Part shown: piece by piece, positions 10,816 through 22,824 of the stretch | Layout: every line of letters starts with the position of its first letter | How positions within the stretch are numbered: the stretch's first letter is position 1 | DNA from: Trifolium pratense | Lineage: Eukaryota; Streptophyta; Magnoliopsida; Fabales; Fabaceae | Assembly (NCBI RefSeq): GCF_020283565.1 | Contig: NC_060062.1 | Span: forward strand, 23,842,127-23,906,126 | Length of the DNA stretch: 64,000 nt | Reading direction: 5' to 3' | Made by a program: the position numbers and the translations under genes | The notes under the pieces: generated by a model | Database searches by the model: none | Told to the model about the DNA's origin: nothing | What the model saw: the letters and a program-made list of their open reading frames with translations, nothing else

Positions 10816-11593
10816 TTGCGTGAGCCTTTTCCCCAAAACATTAATTTGAGTTGCCACAGCTAAATACAGGCCTAGCGATACGCATCTAACTGTTTAGGAT
10901 CTCTGTCCGGCTGAGAGTCACGGATAAGCCGCGGAAATTTGAAGAGAATGATAGCCAGAAACTGCTCTCAAATAAACTCCAAGCACCTGCAACAAAGAGA
11001 AAGCATCCGGCAAACTCAATCATTGGTTCCTACACAAAAAATAATCTGCAGCATGCAAAACTAGCTCAATCACGCGATTCACTTGAAATATCATCCACTG
11101 TGAAATATCATAATTGAAACTTCTTGACTTTACTCTCAGTCAATTCCAAGATAGAGGTTTTGATTCTTCCATGATTGCTCTCATGAATTTTAATTATGGA
11201 TATTAATAATTTAATAAATAATTTTATTTACTTAAATAATTAAATATATGTATAAAATGGGTGTTCGTCGATGGTTCACGGCAGTGCGGTGATGACCGGT
11301 GAGTTTCCGGCGTTGACCACGACGCCGGGAGGGGGAGCTTCGCGGTATTTGACATATTGTACTCCGACGTTAATCGGCACATTATTGTTTTTCAACTTTT
11401 AATATATTTTTATTAAAATGGCTTCTTCAAAAAAATTATTTCATGAAAAAAAATTAAACTTAAAATTTTTAATTTTTTTTTGAATAATTATCTTTTATTT
11501 ATTCAATATTAAAATTTATTTATTTTTCCATTATTTTATTTTAATAAATTATTAAGGTTTTGCTTTTATAAATCTATTTTACTTTTTTTTTTA
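10816..11593. other. Intergenic, no gene seen
   Basis: Mostly A/T-rich. A G/C-rich patch at 11260-11350 (cggcgttgacc, gacgccggga) stands out against its surroundings and may be a fragment of a GC-rich element or exon. No reading frame of substance is present. Confidence 0.5.
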
Positions 11594-11599
11594 AAAGCA

Positions 11600-12690
11600 A
11601 TCGAACTTAGTGCATTTCATTTATAATAATAGTTTACATAGTGGACAATAATCAAAAATTTGGGGACTAGCATTAAAACGAGTTGTCTGCGCAAGATCAT
11701 GAGCTACTCGATTGGCTTGTCTCTTAACATAACTGACCTTACAGTTTTGACTCATATTTAATAATCTATGACACGACTCAATAATAACACCAAACTTGGT
11801 ATTATTTCTAGACTTCTTATTTATAGCTTGTACCACTTGGAGACAATCGGTTTCAATTTGAACATTTGACATATTAGCACATTTTGTAACCATTGAAGTG
11901 GTGCCAGAACACCCAGTGCTTCCGCCTTTGCTATCTCTGGTTTTCCGTCAAGTCTTCTCGTGTATGCACGCACAAATTTCCCTTGATCATTACGAACACA
12001 TGCCCCTATACAATATATGTTCAGCTCCGCATAGCATGATGTATCTATATTACATTTTAGTGCTCCCACTGGAGGTTTGGTCCATGTATGCCTCGCCGTG
12101 ACTGCGTTACTACTGCTGCTGTTTGTCTTTAGCTTCACCCGTGCCACTTTAGCTGTTGCGCCAATTCTTAATTATAAAGTGTGTTTTTTGTTCTTCTAAT
12201 TACCTCATACACCGTTGGTAATTTCTCGTGTCAACATTTTTTATTCCTCCGCCACCATATATTCCATACCAGCATAGCAATATAGGATAAATCATTAGCA
12301 TTTATTTCTTCCATCATTTGAAACATCATAGGAACTATGCCAACTGCTAAACAAATATGTTTCTCTCCATACTTCTTCAGCTGCTAAACAACCAAAAAAA
12401 CAGTGCCACTCATTCTCTTCATAACTACCATAATTGGGACATTTATTATCCCAAGACACACCTTTTCTCACTAGCCTACTTTTAACGGGAAAGCAACCTC
12501 TCAGCAAACGCCACATAAATATTTTTACTTTGTTCGAGACTTGTATTTGCCGAAGTTTCCTCCAGTTACCTTGTTCTTTGAGATGATTATTGTCAACAAT
12601 ATTCTCCATAAGCTGGTAATAGGCTGACCGAACCGTGTAAGCCTTTTTTACTATACCTCTATATTGACTCATCATCTTGAGTAAATAAGT
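11600..12690 (-). pseudogene. LINE 3' end: zf-RVT and RNase H-like (RVT_3) domains
   Basis: The minus strand encodes, in order, a zinc-binding reverse-transcriptase-associated block at 12675-12295 (VRSAYYQLM, VSNKVKIFMWRLLRGCFPVK, then a C..C.....H.FFGC region), and an RVT_3 RNase H-like block at 12120-11625 (PPVGALKCNIDTSC, IGACVRNDQGKFV, EAEAL-like KAEALGVLAPLQWL, VQIETDCLQVVQAI, VSYVKRQANRVAHDLA). A frameshift near 11880 splits the RNase H block, and the two blocks are not in one frame. This domain order is standard for plant L1-type LINE ORF2 C-termini. It is a 5'-truncated, decayed copy. Confidence 0.82.
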
Positions 12691-13428
12691 TGAGTTGTAT
12701 TTTGAAAATTGCAGTCACATCCTTTCATTAAAAATTTGCTGCACAAATAAATCTATTTTACTGTCAACTAGTAAAAAATATTATTTATAGACAAAAGAAT
12801 AATTTGTGTTACTAAATAATGATCCATTGAATTTTTAAAATAAGTTGGATGGATTTTATCCATCCATCTACATTAACTAATTTTATACTTGGTGGATAGA
12901 TTGGATAAATAATGGATTAGTATATCAAGTTGTCTCTCTTAATTGGTCTAGTTGAGAATTTGGGTATCGGGGGTATGAAAAGATATGGGGGGTATGCAAC
13001 TATTCTGGTTGAGAGTTTGGGTAGAATTTTTCGCTATTGTAAATGGGTTGTTCATTTTAAAATAGATAAAATAAAGATGCATATATTTAGTGAGGTTAGG
13101 TCACACACACATTTGTGTCAAAAAAAAAAAAGGTCACACGCATTTAACACGCTCATCACACTTATGGTGTGATACCATATACATACATATCCTTTATATA
13201 GTGTGATTAATTAAGATAAACTTTGACAATAATTTGGATGGTACGTGACGTTCAAGGGATTGTTAATGATATAATAAAGCGTTGTATTTCACAAAAAAAA
13301 AAAAAAACATTTAAAGCGTTGTAATTTATTAATCATGTTAGAAATGATGGAATTATAAGGATGAAGATAATATTCATAAGCAAGATAGAGTACATGAGTA
13401 TTCATGAGAAAAATACTTGTAAGAATTC
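12691..13428. other. Intergenic, no gene seen
   Basis: A/T-rich, with a short direct/inverted cluster of tggat words at 12846-12920 and an A-run at 13119-13130. Small open frames exist but show no recognisable domain or codon structure. Confidence 0.5.
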
Positions 13429-13436
13429 ATATTGAA

Positions 13437-13998
13437 TAGGCATGGCAACAGAACCCGTACCTGCGGGTACCCGCCCGAACCCACCCCGAGTTTGACGGGG
13501 AAAAACCGATTTGACTGGGTTTGGGTTCGGGTTTGGGTTTTCCCCGATTTCAAAACATGGGGGTGGGGCGGGTAACGGAGATATTGGTACCCACCCCGAA
13601 CCCGTCCCCGAACCCGCCCGTTTATATAAAATTACTATATTTTGGAATATTGGTTTGTACCGGTACTATTTTATGGTTTTGATAATTTTGGTTTGATATT
13701 TTGGAATATCATTTCATTTGTATGTTTAATGCATTGAAATTTTGGTTTGTACTTTATTATTTGAAATTTTTTGTATTGTATGTATGTCAGCGTTTAGGAA
13801 AATTTTGGGTTCGAGTAAGGTTCAGCAGGGCAGGGCAGGGCAAGGTTCGGGGATACCCGAACCCATTTGGGACGGGGATTGGGTTCAATTTTTCATCCCC
13901 GTCGGGTAATGGGCGGGGAACGGGTATTTATCAATGATTCGGGTATGGGGAACGGGGAAGGTAAAAACCGTACCCGCGTGTACCCATTGCCATGCCTA
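13437..13998. mobile_element. hAT-type MITE with GC-rich CGGGTACC ends (562 bp)
   Basis: The terminal inverted repeats TAGGCATGGCAA and TTGCCATGCCTA bound the element. A perfect 8-bp target duplication ATATTGAA lies at 13429-13436 and 13999-14006. About 170 bp at each end are unusually G/C-rich (cgggtaccc, cccgaacccg, gggttcgggt repeats) while the centre (13620-13800) is A/T-rich. Open frames inside (for example around 13511-13696) are translations of the repeat, not genes. Confidence 0.9.
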
Positions 13999-14027
13999 AT
14001 ATTGAACGAATATAGATTGGTAAAAGA

Positions 14028-14350
14028 GTGAGTAAAATGTACTCCAAAACCATTTTAAACCATTTTAAATCATTTCAGAGATTTGTACTCCAAAACCATT
14101 TTAAATCATTTTGCTGTGAAATGGTTTCGGAGATATGTACTCCAAAATCATTAGATGTACTTAATCATGCCAAAACCATTTTGATGTGGAATTGTTTCAG
14201 AGGGTTGTACTCCAAAACCATTTTATTGTGCAATGGTTTCAGAGATATGTACTCCAAAACCATTAGATGTAATATACTTAATCATGTCAAAACCATTTTG
14301 CTGTAGAATAGTTTCAGAGGGTTATACTCCAAAATCATTAGATGTACTTA
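14028..14350 (+). repeat. Degenerate minisatellite, 'gtactccaaaaccatt' units
   Basis: The phrase (t)gtactccaaaa(c/t)catt occurs about seven times between 14037 and 14335. It is interleaved with ggtttc(a/g)gag and higher-order doublets such as cattagatgta...cttaatcatg. An open frame across it is a by-product of the repeat. Confidence 0.75.
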
Positions 14351-15416
14351 ATAGTTTTTATGTTAATTGTGATAAATTAAACCATAATTACATTACATAT
14401 TTTAGTATGTAATTTTAAATTATAATATGGCTATATAATCATGCAACACAGTTAATTTAAAATGAGTTCTTATAGCTAATATGTACTTCAAAGGAACAAA
14501 AGTAATTATTTAATTAAAAATGGTGGCAGTTAGAAATTTTGGGACCGCGCTAAAAATCTCGAGGAGAAAAAAAATTCGGGGGCACGTTACAAATCTGGGG
14601 AGGAAAAAAAGCTTTTGTTTTGTTTGGTTTAGCAGTGAAAAGCAGGCGAGAGAGCAAAACATGTGGGGTCAACCACCTTTTTCTTTTCTTCGCTGATATG
14701 GGAAGAAACACAACATGTAAAACATTTTTGCCTTATTTTCCACTATTGCCCCTGGGTCAACATTCTCTATTTCATATAACAAGCATTCTTTCTTTTTACT
14801 CGGACACGTACGTTGAGTTTGTTTTGCAAAGGTACAGTAAAATAGTTAAGTCAATTAAAATGTTAAAAATAAATAATATTAAATTACTCATTAAATTTTA
14901 GTAAATAAATATTTACTCAAATTAAAATTTATTTTTTAATAATAGAAACTTGTATATTGAATTTTTAGTATAAGGATATTTTTGTCCTTTCAAAAATTAA
15001 ACACACTTCTCTCTTATTTATCTCTTCTTTCTCTTATACCAATCAACACATCAAATATACTCTATTTCTCACATCTTTCTCTCTTCTTACACTTTCTTTC
15101 ACCTATTTCTCTCATCTCATTTTCTTTTTACACTTCCTCTCACCTATTTCTCTTTTCTCACCATCGTTCTAATGGTGTTAACACATTATGTGGAGAAAAG
15201 AGAGTTGGATTTGATGTTTTCTATTTTTATCTAGCAAACAAATATTTCACATGAAAACAACACAAACAACATAATTATAACAAATAGTTAACATGTGTAC
15301 CAAAAACACATGTTAAGAAGATAAATGTGGTAAAAAATTAAACTTTGTCCTCATTGTTATCATCATTATTATGCACCATAAAAAATAGTGAACAACAAAA
15401 TCAAAATAATTGGTCC
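14351..15416. other. Intergenic, pyrimidine-rich tract
   Basis: No gene seen. From 14990 to 15170 the plus strand is a long C/T-rich tract (ctctc, cttctttctc words), resembling a plant 5' leader or promoter pyrimidine patch. No recognisable coding exon follows. Phrases with gttaacaca(t/c) near 15178 and 15280 recur near 36740-36890. Confidence 0.4.
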
Positions 15417-15600
15417 AAGTGATAAGGGTTTTGGTCTCCTTAATCATGTAGTAAGAGGGTCGATTCCTGGCTCATACGTATGGAGAGAATTCGGTTGGAA
15501 TGAGAGAACTCATCTTGTGTGCCCAACATATTCTTCGACGAAGATTAGTCACCAATAACTATAGTAAAAACTTCGTACCAATATTATAATAAAAAAAAAT
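15417..15600 (+). repeat. tRNA-derived SINE
   Basis: Same family as 9684-9873: gataagggttttggtctcctt at the start (box-A region), the box-B-like GGTCGATTCCTGG, catacgtatggagagaa, gagaactcatcttgtg, cttcgtaccaatat and an A-rich tail. Confidence 0.75.
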
Positions 15601-15737
15601 CAATTAAAATTTCCTTGACTATACTTAAAATGAATATCAACTTCAATTTTGTAAGTTCCAACCAATTCAGTAATTTCATATCTAGCTCAAATATAATTAA
15701 TCAAGTGTACGTAAATATATGAACCTTGAATTCAGTG

Positions 15738-15950
15738 AATTTTAAAAGTAGTTTGTACTCATATATTTTAGATTGTATGATCTTTATCGGACAGTTCAGA
15801 TGTTATCTCAAATTTTATATTAAACAAAAATAAAAACTATCTTAAAATCTAAACAATCTAATCTTAATTAAGCTGTTCTAATCTTAATTAAATGGTTCTA
15901 AGTGTCGCTAACTGCTTGCGGTGACAAGTGCAGTTATTCCCACCATACAA
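15738..15950. repeat. Degenerate MITE of the gcagtca/gaccgttcgat group
   Basis: It contains tttatcggacagttcag, repeated taatcttaatta(a) words and the ending cgctaactgcttgcggtgacaagtgcagtt, matching the vocabulary of the 6784/8158/17790/41621 copies. Ends are not defined. Confidence 0.4.
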
Positions 15951-16261
15951 GGCTCATTACAAGGTTACCATTAATGAGCACTCCATTTCTCACATATATG
16001 TGCTTGTTTGGATGAGCTTTTGAAGACATCAAACGTGCGTCTACAGAGTAAAGTTGTTTGGTTTGCAAAATTTAAAGCACTTCTATAGCTCAAAACGTGA
16101 TTCTAAGTGAAGTTGGAATAGGGAGCTTCTGCGTCATTTACAATCGATTCCAATAAATTTATTGGTGTGTGGGACATCTATATTTCCTTTATTCCGTAAT
16201 TATCCTCAATATCTTCAATGTATATTGCTTATTTCTCCTGAAGTATTTGTTGACCTTTAGA

Positions 16262-16502
16262 CTGTGTTTGATCCGCTAAAAAATAGGGGACCAGACTAGA
16301 CAACTTTTACCGTACTCTGTTTGATTTGAAACTGGTTATGGGACTGGACAAATTAGATAACAAGGGACAGGACAAAAATAAGATTTATATAAAGATATTA
16401 TCGCCCTATATCTCTCCGATACAGTTTTGTTCTGTCTTGTATTATCTTGTTCTGTCATGTACTATCTTATCCAGTACTTATTGTTCTACGAATCAAACGC
16501 AC
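16262..16502. repeat. Possible MITE with GTGTTTGAT ends
   Basis: The left end GTGTTTGATCCG and right end CGAATCAAACGC are near inverted repeats. The interior has ggac(a/t)gga-type words and their complements (gttctgtcttgtattatcttg), giving a self-complementary stem. The flanks show accttta/acctta, an imperfect possible duplication. Confidence 0.45.
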
Positions 16503-16515
16503 CTTACTGTGTTAA

Positions 16516-17789
16516 ATATAGCTTGAATAAATGAGTACTTTTGTTACAATAATTAGTATGACTATTGGTGGATTATTATTTTATTTTTTTTGACGTAATA
16601 TTTGTGGATTAATAAGTGTTGCATAATTATTGTCAAAAGAAAAATAAGTTTTGTATAATTTTTGTTTAACGACAAATATATTATTAATGAGTTCCTCAAA
16701 AAAAATATTATTAATGAGATCTCTGCACAAGACGAACAGAAACCGTTATAAAATTAAATATATAATAGGGCGCCGTGTATATACGGAACGCCAAAAATAA
16801 TGTTGCATAATTTTGTACAGTATGTAATTTTTGTGGACCACTTCAATGTCTTTATTTTCTTTTTATCAATTTGTCTTGTGGCTAGAATTTTACCTTTTAA
16901 GGTGAATTAGTAGGAGTATCATGATTTGAACTCTGGTCCCTGCAATAATTTGCAATGTCCCTTGTCAATTGAGCTATAGTTACGAAGATATGTCTCTACT
17001 TATTATTTATAAAAATTAAATAGTTTTTTTAAGGGTCTGATTATATTTAAATATTTAACTATTAGTAATTTAGTTTTATGTTTTATGAAAATATACATAT
17101 TAAAACCCAATATGATAATTATACATACAAAAACAATTTTGGTTCAAATTGTTCAAACAACATCAAATTTTGAGAATCACTTTTACATTAATGTATCCAA
17201 ATATAAATCAACTCTGTTCATCTCACTTATAATCAAACTCAATTATGTCAAACTCAATTATGTCAAAATTAATTATATCCACCGAAAACCAAACACATAC
17301 ATATTCTATAGAAGCTCAAGTCATTCCTTACAAGGAAGCATATAAGTAATTAAGAACAAGAGTAACATAAATTTGTCATTCTCCAATACAAAGATGCTAT
17401 AATTGTGGAAGTGCTGAGTCAAAAAAATTATTTTGGAAGTGCATGGAGTTATCCTTCCTAGAAGTTACCTTTATATCATATGACCCCAAAATAAAAGTCA
17501 CAACTCATAAGGAAAAAGTAAATTCCAGAATAGATAGATAGAGAGGTGGCAGCTTGTATTGTACTGTTTTAGTCAAACTTTTAGAAAGAGAAAAGAAATC
17601 AGCCACCAAGTGGGTCCATAACTTACACAAAGTTGATAGACAATTCAAATACGGAACCAAAATAAACCATAATAAAGATAAAACTTGACCAAAAAAATAG
17701 TAAACATAAAATATAGTCATCCAAATATTGAACAAAGTATTTTTTTTTTTAGTGATTGGTCCTCATCATAGCTAGGTCTATGGAATTAG
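16516..17789. other. Intergenic upstream of the ACC oxidase gene
   Basis: A/T-rich. It contains a possible reversed SINE scrap at 16909-16985 (gaactctggtccctgcaat and gtcaattgagctata, a box-A complement) and a LINE-tail-like phrase GTGTATATACGGAACGCC at 16774-16791. No coding exon recognised. Confidence 0.4.
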
Positions 17790-17935
17790 ATTCGTTTTAT
17801 AACTGCGACATGCAGTTTCAACTCTCAGCCGTCCGATTTAGAATGTCGGCTAAGATTACTTTACTATGTGAATTGATAGTGATTTCGACCGTTCGACTTC
17901 AAATTAACAGCTGAGATTTATTAATACCTTAAAGT
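17790..17935. repeat. MITE-like segment in the ACC oxidase promoter
   Basis: It has the words aactgcgacatgcagtttcaactc, gccgtccgatttagaatgtcggctaagatt and gaccgttcgacttcaaattaacagctgagattt, belonging to the same dispersed group as 15738 and 20025. It ends about 30 bp upstream of the gene's TATA box, so it forms part of the proximal promoter. Confidence 0.5.
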
Positions 17936-17965
17936 AGGACAATAGGTGATCTTGATCTCTAGGTC

Positions 17966-17973
17966 TATAAATA
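17966..17973 (+). promoter_or_regulatory. TATA box of the ACC oxidase gene
   Basis: TATAAATA lies 96 bp upstream of the first ATG, which implies a 5' leader of about 60-65 nt. Confidence 0.7.
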
Positions 17974-18055
17974 CCATGCTGCCTAACTCCAACATGCATA
18001 AAGCAAAAGAGCAATAGGAAAATAGAAACTAGAAAGAGAGTTACTTTGAGTTTAA

Positions 18056-19673
<1,618 letters not shown>

Positions 19674-20024
19674 AATGTGTTCCTGAAAAGAAAATAATCA
19701 AAATTAGGCTAAGATGTTAGTCAGGACAAATATAGTTTTTTTTTTAGTCCCTATAAGTTTCTTTAATTTGGGTTGAGTTCTCAACTCCTGCAAATTCAAA
19801 AATTATCATTGTTAATCCTAATTATCATATGTGGCTTGATATAATGTGGCCTAATAAAGTTGTGTTAGGATTAAAAATAACAATTTTTAAATTTGTAGAG
19901 ATTGATGAACCCAAACAAAATAAATTATAAGAACTAAAACCAAAAAGTGATATATTTTTGTAGGACTAATGCTATATTCAAATCTAAAAATTATTATTAT
20001 ATTTGTTACGGTGTTTTTGGATTC
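19674..20024. other. 3' flank of the ACC oxidase gene
   Basis: A/T-rich 3' UTR and flank. AATAAA-like AAAATAATCA lies at 19690-19699, 17 bp past the stop. Nothing else recognised. Confidence 0.4.
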
Positions 20025-20200
20025 AATTTGTCTGTAGTTGCAAAATCAAATGGATCTGACCGTTTCTTTAAGGTTCGATTAAGATTATACGATTTCAATT
20101 TAAAGTAATTTTATTCTTTTGTCTTAATTACTTATCATCTGAACCGTTCAATCTTAATCGGACGGTTAGATTTATTATGACCGAATTACTTATACAATCC
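20025..20200. repeat. Degenerate MITE with gaccgtttc / gaaccgttcaatc words
   Basis: Left part: ggatctgaccgtttctttaaggttcgattaagatt. Right part: atctgaaccgttcaatcttaatcggacggttagatt. The two are partly complementary, as in a worn MITE of the group described at 15738 and 17790. Confidence 0.45.
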
Positions 20201-20527
20201 AAATTCGATGTTTTTGAAGTGATCCATTGAACTGTTCATAATAGGCAACACATATTGTTCTGTACAAGATCTCTTAATGATAAAACCGGGACTTGAACTC
20301 TAGATTTTTAATTTTTTAACTCTTTATCCTTAGCTTTTGTCAAGAGAAAAAAAAAATTCTTTTTATCCTACTTATTAGTGTTTATTTCTATGACTCAATT
20401 ATATTCATTCTCCTTCTATTCTATATTACTCCCTATATTACTCCCTTTTTGTATTGGACCGACCTTGTTACTACTCTGTCCATTCGATATATACTAGTAC
20501 GGTATAGATGCTATTTTTGATTATTTT

Positions 20528-20668
20528 AAATACTTCCTTTGGTTTTAAATATAAACAAAAAATTGTTTTCTAAATTTGTTAAATAATTAATAAATCTAGT
20601 CTATAATTATTCAATGAATATGAAAAACATTAGTTTGTTTATATTTGAAATTGAAACTAACGAGACTA
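20528..20668. mobile_element. Stowaway/mariner-like MITE, worn
   Basis: Left end tacttcctttggttttaaatataaacaaa and right end tagtttgtttatatttgaaattgaaactaacga are imperfect inverted repeats around an A/T-rich centre. This matches the 'ctccctccg' Stowaway pattern of plants. The TA target duplication is plausible but not unique in such A/T-rich DNA. Confidence 0.5.
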
Positions 20669-21071
20669 ATTATAGAGTATAATTTTCACTCGGTTACATT
20701 TAAAAAATGCAATAATTAGAAGAAATATATTTTATCTCATCAGGATTGATATGTGAGATTTGAATTGGGCGATATGTTCATAGGCGGATAGACAGGCCAG
20801 CCAGCTCGAATATTTGCTCCGACTTTGGTAAAAGAAATTGGTATTTTAGGGGTTAATTTAGAGAAAAGTGTGATTTTTAGTGATTAGTTTAGAGTAAAAC
20901 TATATTTATTTTTTCAATTTTGAAATTTTGCAATATAAAATTGAAATTTTTATTTAACACTGAAATTTTTCTCATACTTTATAAATTTTCTAGCTCTGCC
21001 AATGAATGATAACAATATAGTAGTGTGATGTAACTGATATTAGATGAAGGAGCATTAATCATGGCATAATA

Positions 21072-21400
21072 ACTTGCTCCTCCAAATAATGTAGGTCCAA
21101 GAATGTTGATTAAACCTATACTATATTGAAGTCTTGAAGACATTCAATCAATGCCAATAAAGTAGGAAGTAACCCAAGTGGATTGGTTTGATTGCATTGT
21201 AGTACTACTTTACTGGTAGGTGGAGAGTGAGAAAATGATATTAGATTCAAAGTTGTGAATAACTGGATATATTGCTCCAAATAATGTAGGTCCAAGGATG
21301 TTGATTTAATTAACCAATTGAAAATTATTCTATGCCGATAAAGTAGGAACCAAAGTGGATTAGTTTGGTGGCATTCAACTAAGTCCAGAGTGAGAAAATG
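21072..21400. repeat. Degenerate tandem duplication (about 190 bp unit)
   Basis: The segments 21072-21237 and 21270-21400 share ccaaataatgtaggtccaag(a/g)atgttgatt, aataaagtaggaa, aa(a)gtggatt(g/a)gtttg(a/g)t and gagtgagaaaatg in the same order. Identity is clearly lower than in the duplications at the right of the window, so this one is old. A minus-strand open frame across it is not convincing. Confidence 0.7.
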
Positions 21401-21424
21401 TGTAACATGCAATCTACAAATAAA

Positions 21425-21545
21425 GTCTTAAGTACATTGGTATTGACTTGGGACCTGGGAGTGTGCTCCTCTTGAAGTCTGAAATTCGATTCTCTTTGGC
21501 GCCAATTTGGGTGGGCTAATTTAGTTTCTTCAAAATAAAAATAAT
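21425..21545 (+). repeat. tRNA-derived SINE fragment
   Basis: A box-B-like AAATTCGATTCTC is followed by ggcgccaatttgggtgggctaattt and an A-rich tail. The 5' part holds gacttgggacctgggagtgtgctcct. Confidence 0.6.
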
Positions 21546-22815
21546 AAACTCTTAATTGAAATGTCTCATTTTCGAACTTTTGAAAAATGAGATGAGATTC
21601 TATACCGACAATAGATTTTCAAGAGCTTTGCTTATAAAAAAAAAATAATATATAAATTTTCAAGAGCTTTTGTGGAATTTCTTTCTAATAAAAGTAGTTT
21701 TATTAGGAATGTGTGCGGGTTGAGTTTGTTAGGAGGTGGGGAGGAGGATTGACCTAGTGGGACGATGTGGAAAACTATTTATAACGAAAAATAATCAAGT
21801 TTTAAATTGACAAATAGGTCGTGACTTATTTCTTTGTGCGATTTTTTTTTAGGTTTTTTTCGATTTCTCTTCAGTCGAGTTAGCTTGTGTCAAATCTCAA
21901 GTTTGGGAGTTTGGGAAAATGATAAGTGGATTTATAAGTTTATTTTTTTTAGAAAAGATTTTTTTTGTGTGTGTGGAAGAAGGAATTAGTAAATAACTTG
22001 TTGAATCTTATCAAAACTACAAAATCGGCCGGAGCAAAGAGGCTCATTGCTATTATAAAATTGATGTCGGAGATTTCATTTTCGTGAAAGTGTCATATAT
22101 TTTTTTATCAGGATCGGTTCCTCTCCTTTAGAATGGGATGAGGATAAGGGGAAGTGGATGGATTGTGGGGGAGTTATGCTCCACCATAAGTGATTATTTT
22201 TTCTTGCCAATTGCTTCGGAGTCGACTCCTAGGCAAAACTTGAGCTTTGGGAATTCTTTGTGGCGGAAGAGGAGCAAAGGTTATGCTCCAATTAATATCC
22301 ACATCATTATCTTAGGTTGATCCTGAAATTCATGAGCTGCTTAGTACTTGTGCCGGGTGATTTTGAAATGAAATTCATGAGTTTGATTTAAACACAAGGT
22401 TAAAAATAACAAATTCATACAACTTTTCCTTAGCCAACACAACGCAAAATACAAGGGATCATCCTAAAAACAATTACATTTGCTACCATAATTATGAGTT
22501 TAATTGTTAGAAAAAAAAATCATATTTTAATTAATTAATCATATGATTGAGTTAACTAGTTAACGAGCTCTTTAGGACGAATTGTTCAAAAAATTATTAT
22601 TTTTTGTTTGAGAAATTCAAAGTATAATTACACTTATCTTCCATTCAAGTGTAATTATCTTACATGTATATATATAAAAATATAAGTTTGACTTTTCTCT
22701 TTTTTCACCATCATAATCAAAATATACCGCGTCGTCATCCTCAATTTATGTTGAAACAAAGATGAAAGAACTACATAAACACTAAACCTTACAAATTTGA
22801 ATTTTTGTTTGATAC
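21546..22815. other. Intergenic, no gene seen
   Basis: A/T-rich DNA. The patch 22080-22320 is less A/T-rich (ggataaggggaagtggatgg, tcgactcctaggc) but contains only a 60-codon frame without a recognisable domain. Confidence 0.4.
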
Positions 22816-22824
22816 ATCCCCGCA

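Noticed and set aside
13511..13937. Gly/Phe/Pro-rich open frames
   Set aside because: They lie wholly inside the hAT element and come from its cgggttc repeats.
14620..15254. Two frames of about 90 codons
   Set aside because: They consist of low-complexity Ser/Leu/Phe from a pyrimidine tract and show no recognisable motif.
21116..21412. Minus-strand frame of 98 codons
   Set aside because: It spans an old 190-bp duplication and its peptide repeats accordingly (QTNPLWFLL / QTNPLGLLP). No family recognised.
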